20,352 bases of DNA. It comes from Bacteroidales bacterium (GTDB lineage: Bacteria > Bacteroidota > Bacteroidia > Bacteroidales > WCHB1-69). Under the pieces are notes generated by a model. It saw only the letters and a program-made list of their open reading frames with translations, had not been told where the DNA came from and did no database searches. This document shows positions 17,857-20,352 of this stretch, piece after piece. The stretch spans positions 1 through 20,352 of the forward strand of contig JAFPXF010000030.1 in NCBI GenBank assembly GCA_017394765.1, in the 5' to 3' direction. The position numbers and the translations under genes were made by a program. Every line of letters starts with the position of its first letter. The first letter of the stretch is position 1.

Positions 17857-18909
17857 TTATTTCTTCCAAGCGTTCACAACCTCGCCGATATACTGATAGT
17901 GTATGCCTGCGGGAAAGTTTTCATACTGCTTGCGGGGCACACCACTGCGGTAATGCTTGGGGTCGAACTGTTCGCCGCCATACATCACCCGGCACTCGAT
18001 GACGAGGTCGGCCTCCGCATAGTAAGGCGTGCCATTTTCCGTATAGAGCGTATGCAGGCCAAGGGCTTGGGCCTTGTCGCCGTCTCGGCCGGAATGCGTG
18101 CCCATATAATCCACCACTTTGTTGTCGGGGAAATGCATGATGGTAAAATACTCATATTTGTCCATGAACTCACGGGTATATCGTTTCTCGGCCACATAGA
18201 CAGTAACAGCAGGGCGTCTGCCCCACAACGTGCCCAAAGCACCCCATCCGATGGTCATGGCGTTGCAGCGCTGTCGGTCGCCGGAGCAGAGCAAGAGTCC
18301 GTGACCGTTGTCACCCGTAAAGAAAGAGAAACCAGCAGGCAGGTCTTCCATTGACATCACATTGATCTTCTTGAACCCGAAACTTTGGACATCCTGAGCG
18401 GAAGACTGTGATGCACTGCGTTCGCGAAGAGCCTTCACATCAGCCTTGTCAGCATATTCAAGTGCGGCACGCACATTGGCGACAACGGCATTGGAGCTGT
18501 AGGTGGCACCGCTGACGGCATCCACATTCTTGGAAATGCCCTGCTTGGGCGTAAGCCCCTTCCAGCTGTCCAAGATGCGGACCACCTGCTGGAAGAAGCC
18601 GGGGGTCTCATTATTGGCAAGAGCCGTCACTTTGACCACCTTGCCGTCGAGGATATAGACCTCCACGGGCACATTGCCGGCAAAGCCCTGGATATCTTTG
18701 CCCAAGGTCGTGGTATTCACAATCATCGTATCGCCGCTGAACCGGACGGGGTCATCAGGAGCGTTGAGTGCCACAACCTGATTGCGGGCAGAACAAACCG
18801 CTTTACCGCTGTTGAATTGTGTGGCGGTCAGGAGTGCGAAAAATGAAAGAAGTACAACAAGAGATGTCGTCCTTAGCCAATATTGCCTGTTTTTGATACT
18901 ATTTTGCAT
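17857..18909 (-). CDS. Membrane-anchored FMN_bind domain fused to a flavin-reductase-like domain
   Basis: The order is a cytoplasmic stub, a membrane anchor or uncleaved signal (13-31), an FMN_bind domain (about 60-155) and a split-barrel flavin-reductase-like domain (about 190-345). FMN_bind domains are placed outside the cytoplasmic membrane and carry FMN attached covalently to a threonine by ApbE; the motif here is DAVSGATYSS (130-139) with Thr136 as expected acceptor. The second domain shows CNAMTIGWGALGTLWGRRPA (215-234), the flavin-binding pattern of the flavin reductase and pyridoxamine-oxidase superfamily. Having both in one chain suggests electron transfer between two flavins on the periplasmic side. 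No ApbE gene is in the window. The gene leads a two-gene operon and diverges from a secreted protein of unknown function. Confidence 0.85.
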   Translation of the reverse strand: MQNSIKNRQYWLRTTSLVVLLSFFALLTATQFNSGKAVCSARNQVVALNAPDDPVRFSGDTMIVNTTTLGKDIQGFAGNVPVEVYILDGKVVKVTALANNETPGFFQQVVRILDSWKGLTPKQGISKNVDAVSGATYSSNAVVANVRAALEYADKADVKALRERSASQSSAQDVQSFGFKKINVMSMEDLPAGFSFFTGDNGHGLLLCSGDRQRCNAMTIGWGALGTLWGRRPAVTVYVAEKRYTREFMDKYEYFTIMHFPDNKVVDYMGTHSGRDGDKAQALGLHTLYTENGTPYYAEADLVIECRVMYGGEQFDPKHYRSGVPRKQYENFPAGIHYQYIGEVVNAWKK

Positions 18910-18948
18910 ACTATTATAGTTTTATTGAATCCTTACAGAAAAAGGCTG

Positions 18949-18956
18949 CAAAGATA
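18949..18956 (-). promoter_or_regulatory. Putative -7 box of the flavoprotein operon
   Basis: The minus strand reads TATCTTTG, an exact TAnnTTTG match about 40 nt before the ATG at 18909. A -33 element is not obvious. Confidence 0.5.
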
Positions 18957-18969
18957 CGATAAAAAATCT

Positions 18970-18977
18970 TACTTTTG
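18970..18977 (+). promoter_or_regulatory. Putative -7 box of the 327-residue secreted protein gene
   Basis: TACTTTTG matches TAnnTTTG exactly and lies about 25 nt before the ATG at 19003. It sits only 13 nt from the -7 box of the divergent operon, so the two promoters overlap back to back and polymerase at one may hinder the other. Confidence 0.5.
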
Positions 18978-19002
18978 CCGTCTCAAAAAATTTCATTACA
19001 AT

Positions 19003-19986
19003 ATGAAAAAAATGTTTCTATCTTTCATCATAGCCGGTTTGTTTGCCAATGGCATTTGGGCACAATCCTCCGTCTTCACTCCGAATTGGACGGTCGGTGA
19101 GAAGCATGTCTTCACCTTCGAGAAGACTGAGACCGATTGGTCCGAGTTGGGTGGTTTTCCGCAGGACGACCGCACCTCCGAGACGTACAGCCGCACTGCC
19201 GACTTTGAAGTCATCGCAAAAGATGACGCTCACTACCGACTCTCCATAAGCCACACTTTCGACGACATAGAATATCTTGATGCGGCAGAGCAGCTTCTGG
19301 ACTCCATGGGCATCAACATACCGGAAGAGTTCCGTTCCATGAACATCATTTACACCACTGACCGCAAAGGAACCTTTGAGAGAATCGAGAATCTTGAAGA
19401 GATCACAGACCGGGTCCGTTTTGCAATCGACTCTGTCATCGAACCTCTGCTCACAAAGGTGACCGACAATGGAGAAGGGCCTGCACTCATGCTCTCCTTG
19501 TTGAAAATGCAGCTGCTTGACCCCGACTATCTGCCCAACGTGGTCAGCCCCGACCTCAAACTGTTGCATTTCATTTATCCATTCGTCGATTTGGGCCTCA
19601 CAGTGGACGATGCTGTCATATACAAATCGGAAACACCCACTCCCGTAGGATTCTCCATTGATGCCAACAACGTGATTTATGTTGACACACTCCTGCCTGA
19701 ACAAAACCTTTGCATCGTCAAACAGACCTCGAAACTCGACGAAAAGGAGACCATCAAATATCTGACCAAATTTTTCAAGTCAATGCCCCTTGGAAAAAAG
19801 GGAAAAAAAGAGGCAAAAAAAGCACTCAAGGAGATGGGTATGCTCATCAACGACGAAGTTGAAATCATGTTCGACACCAAGCTCACCCTACCCCGCCAAA
19901 CCACCATGAAGCGGAGTGTTGTCGTCACCATGCCTGGCAGAACCAACCACAAGGAGGTGGAGACTGTTCTACGGTTGGTGGAATAA
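19003..19986 (+). CDS. Secreted protein of unknown function (327 aa)
   Basis: I start at the ATG at 19003, giving MKKMFLSFIIAGLFANGIWA, a signal peptide with likely cleavage after Ala20; a longer frame from 18883 would run through the promoter and the neighbouring gene. I do not recognise the family. The mature part begins with alternating hydrophobic and charged residues suggesting beta strands (TVGEKHVFTFEKTETDW), has a helical middle (IENLEEITDRVRFAIDSVIE), more strands, and a very basic helix GKKGKKEAKKALKEMG (264-279) before a final stranded segment. There are no lipobox, membrane helices or catalytic motifs. It diverges from the flavoprotein operon over a shared promoter region, which may mean shared control. 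No terminator is obvious after it. Confidence 0.88.
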   Translation: MKKMFLSFIIAGLFANGIWAQSSVFTPNWTVGEKHVFTFEKTETDWSELGGFPQDDRTSETYSRTADFEVIAKDDAHYRLSISHTFDDIEYLDAAEQLLDSMGINIPEEFRSMNIIYTTDRKGTFERIENLEEITDRVRFAIDSVIEPLLTKVTDNGEGPALMLSLLKMQLLDPDYLPNVVSPDLKLLHFIYPFVDLGLTVDDAVIYKSETPTPVGFSIDANNVIYVDTLLPEQNLCIVKQTSKLDEKETIKYLTKFFKSMPLGKKGKKEAKKALKEMGMLINDEVEIMFDTKLTLPRQTTMKRSVVVTMPGRTNHKEVETVLRLVE

Positions 19987-20092
19987 AAGTTGTTGGCAGT
20001 TGGTGGTTACTTTTTTTGGTACTTATATACATGATGGCACAAGGCCGATAGTAAAAGTTCTCCAAGCAACGTTTTTTTCCAACGCCTCACTT

Positions 20093-20142
20093 TCGCGGCG
20101 AGCAAGTTTCAGGCATCTTAAGCAATGACTCCTGCGCCGCGA
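20093..20142. repeat. Hairpin element TCGCGGCG/CGCCGCGA, right copy
   Basis: TCGCGGCG (20093-20100) pairs with CGCCGCGA (20135-20142) around 34 nt. It matches the reverse strand of the element at 1209-1257 in both arms and in the bases just inside the left arm (AGCA), while the loop centres differ. This suggests two copies of one mobile or dispersed palindrome in opposite orientation. Confidence 0.6.
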
Positions 20143-20166
20143 GAGGGTGTCGGTACCGTCATCCAT

Positions 20167-20200
20167 CCCCACATTGCGCTCCTTCGTCGCTTGTGTGGGG
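20167..20200. repeat. Inverted repeat CCCCACA/TGTGGGG
   Basis: CCCCACA (20167-20173) pairs with TGTGGGG (20194-20200) around a 20-nt loop. It lies between the hairpin element and two further palindromes and is probably part of the same repeat cluster. Confidence 0.5.
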
Positions 20201-20211
20201 TTATTGAGATT

Positions 20212-20228
20212 TTGTCCCTCCGGGACAA
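20212..20228. repeat. Short palindrome TTGTCCC-tcc-GGGACAA
   Basis: A perfect 7-bp inverted repeat with a 3-nt loop. Its core GTCCC/GGGAC is the same as that of the left-edge element at 1130-1143. Confidence 0.6.
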
Positions 20229-20265
20229 TAGAGGAAAGATAATAGTTAAAAGTTTTCCTTGAGCA

Positions 20266-20333
20266 GCCCCGGTAGGGGCAAGAGCTCGGTAGCCAGGGGT
20301 TAAAGCGTGAGGAACGAGCGCTGCAACCCCTGG
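20266..20333 (+). repeat. Dispersed palindromic repeat, right copy
   Basis: It opens with GCCCC-ggta-GGGGC (20266-20279), then AAGAGCTCGGTAGCC, and aligns without gaps to 1130-1180. It also contains a perfect 9-bp inverted repeat, CCAGGGGTT (20293-20301) with AACCCCTGG (20325-20333). The left copy lacks the second arm, so this copy looks more intact. The cluster seems to run past the window edge. Together with the hairpins from 20093 it fills most of the 366 bp after the last gene; I see no gene there. Confidence 0.65.
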
Positions 20334-20352
20334 GAGGGGTGCGTGCGCGGGA

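Noticed and set aside
17710..18354. Plus-strand 214-codon frame opposite the flavoprotein and PQ-loop-like genes
   Set aside because: It runs antisense across two well-supported genes and their gap and has no family features.
19987..20092. Terminator for the 327-residue protein gene at the T-run near 20010
   Set aside because: No convincing stem precedes the T-run.

Overview
The window looks like chromosome of a Bacteroidota bacterium, most likely in the Bacteroidales. The evidence is a PF14905-type outer-membrane barrel protein, a GH92 alpha-mannosidase beside an FHS-type sugar transporter, secreted TPR proteins behind gyrA, genes without clear Shine-Dalgarno sites, and several -7 boxes of the Bacteroidota form TAnnTTTG. 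Genus or species cannot be fixed from the sequence alone. No rRNA, tRNA, transposase or cas gene was found.

Left edge (1-1584): a type I-C-like CRISPR array with 15 repeats visible; its leader and cas genes must lie to the left, outside the window. The last repeat is cut after 21 nt, exactly at the base of its hairpin, and abuts what looks like the 3' fragment of a broken gene. Beyond it lies about 480 bp of palindromic, repeat-like DNA containing one possible CRISPR-repeat relic. Related palindromic DNA recurs at the right edge (20093-20352), so the two ends of the window carry copies of the same dispersed repeat family.

Housekeeping block (1585-10665): a minus-strand operon, gyrA followed by two secreted TPR proteins, ends in a good terminator. 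It diverges from a plus-strand cluster: clpC (AAA+ unfoldase), kdsC (KDO-8-phosphate phosphatase for lipopolysaccharide synthesis) and a DjlA-like membrane protein with TerB and J domains.

Glycan block (10707-17493): a minus-strand outer-membrane barrel protein diverges from a two-gene operon of an FHS-family sugar transporter and a secreted GH92 alpha-mannosidase with extra C-terminal domains. Together they read as a small unit that releases and imports mannose. No SusC/SusD pair is present. A strong terminator follows.

Flavin block (17553-19986): a minus-strand pair encodes a membrane-anchored FMN_bind domain fused to a flavin-reductase-like split barrel, and a 94-residue three-helix membrane protein resembling half-size PQ-loop proteins. 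They diverge from an unrecognised secreted protein of 327 residues. The two promoters lie back to back. The fusion and its small membrane partner are the best candidate for a poorly described system.
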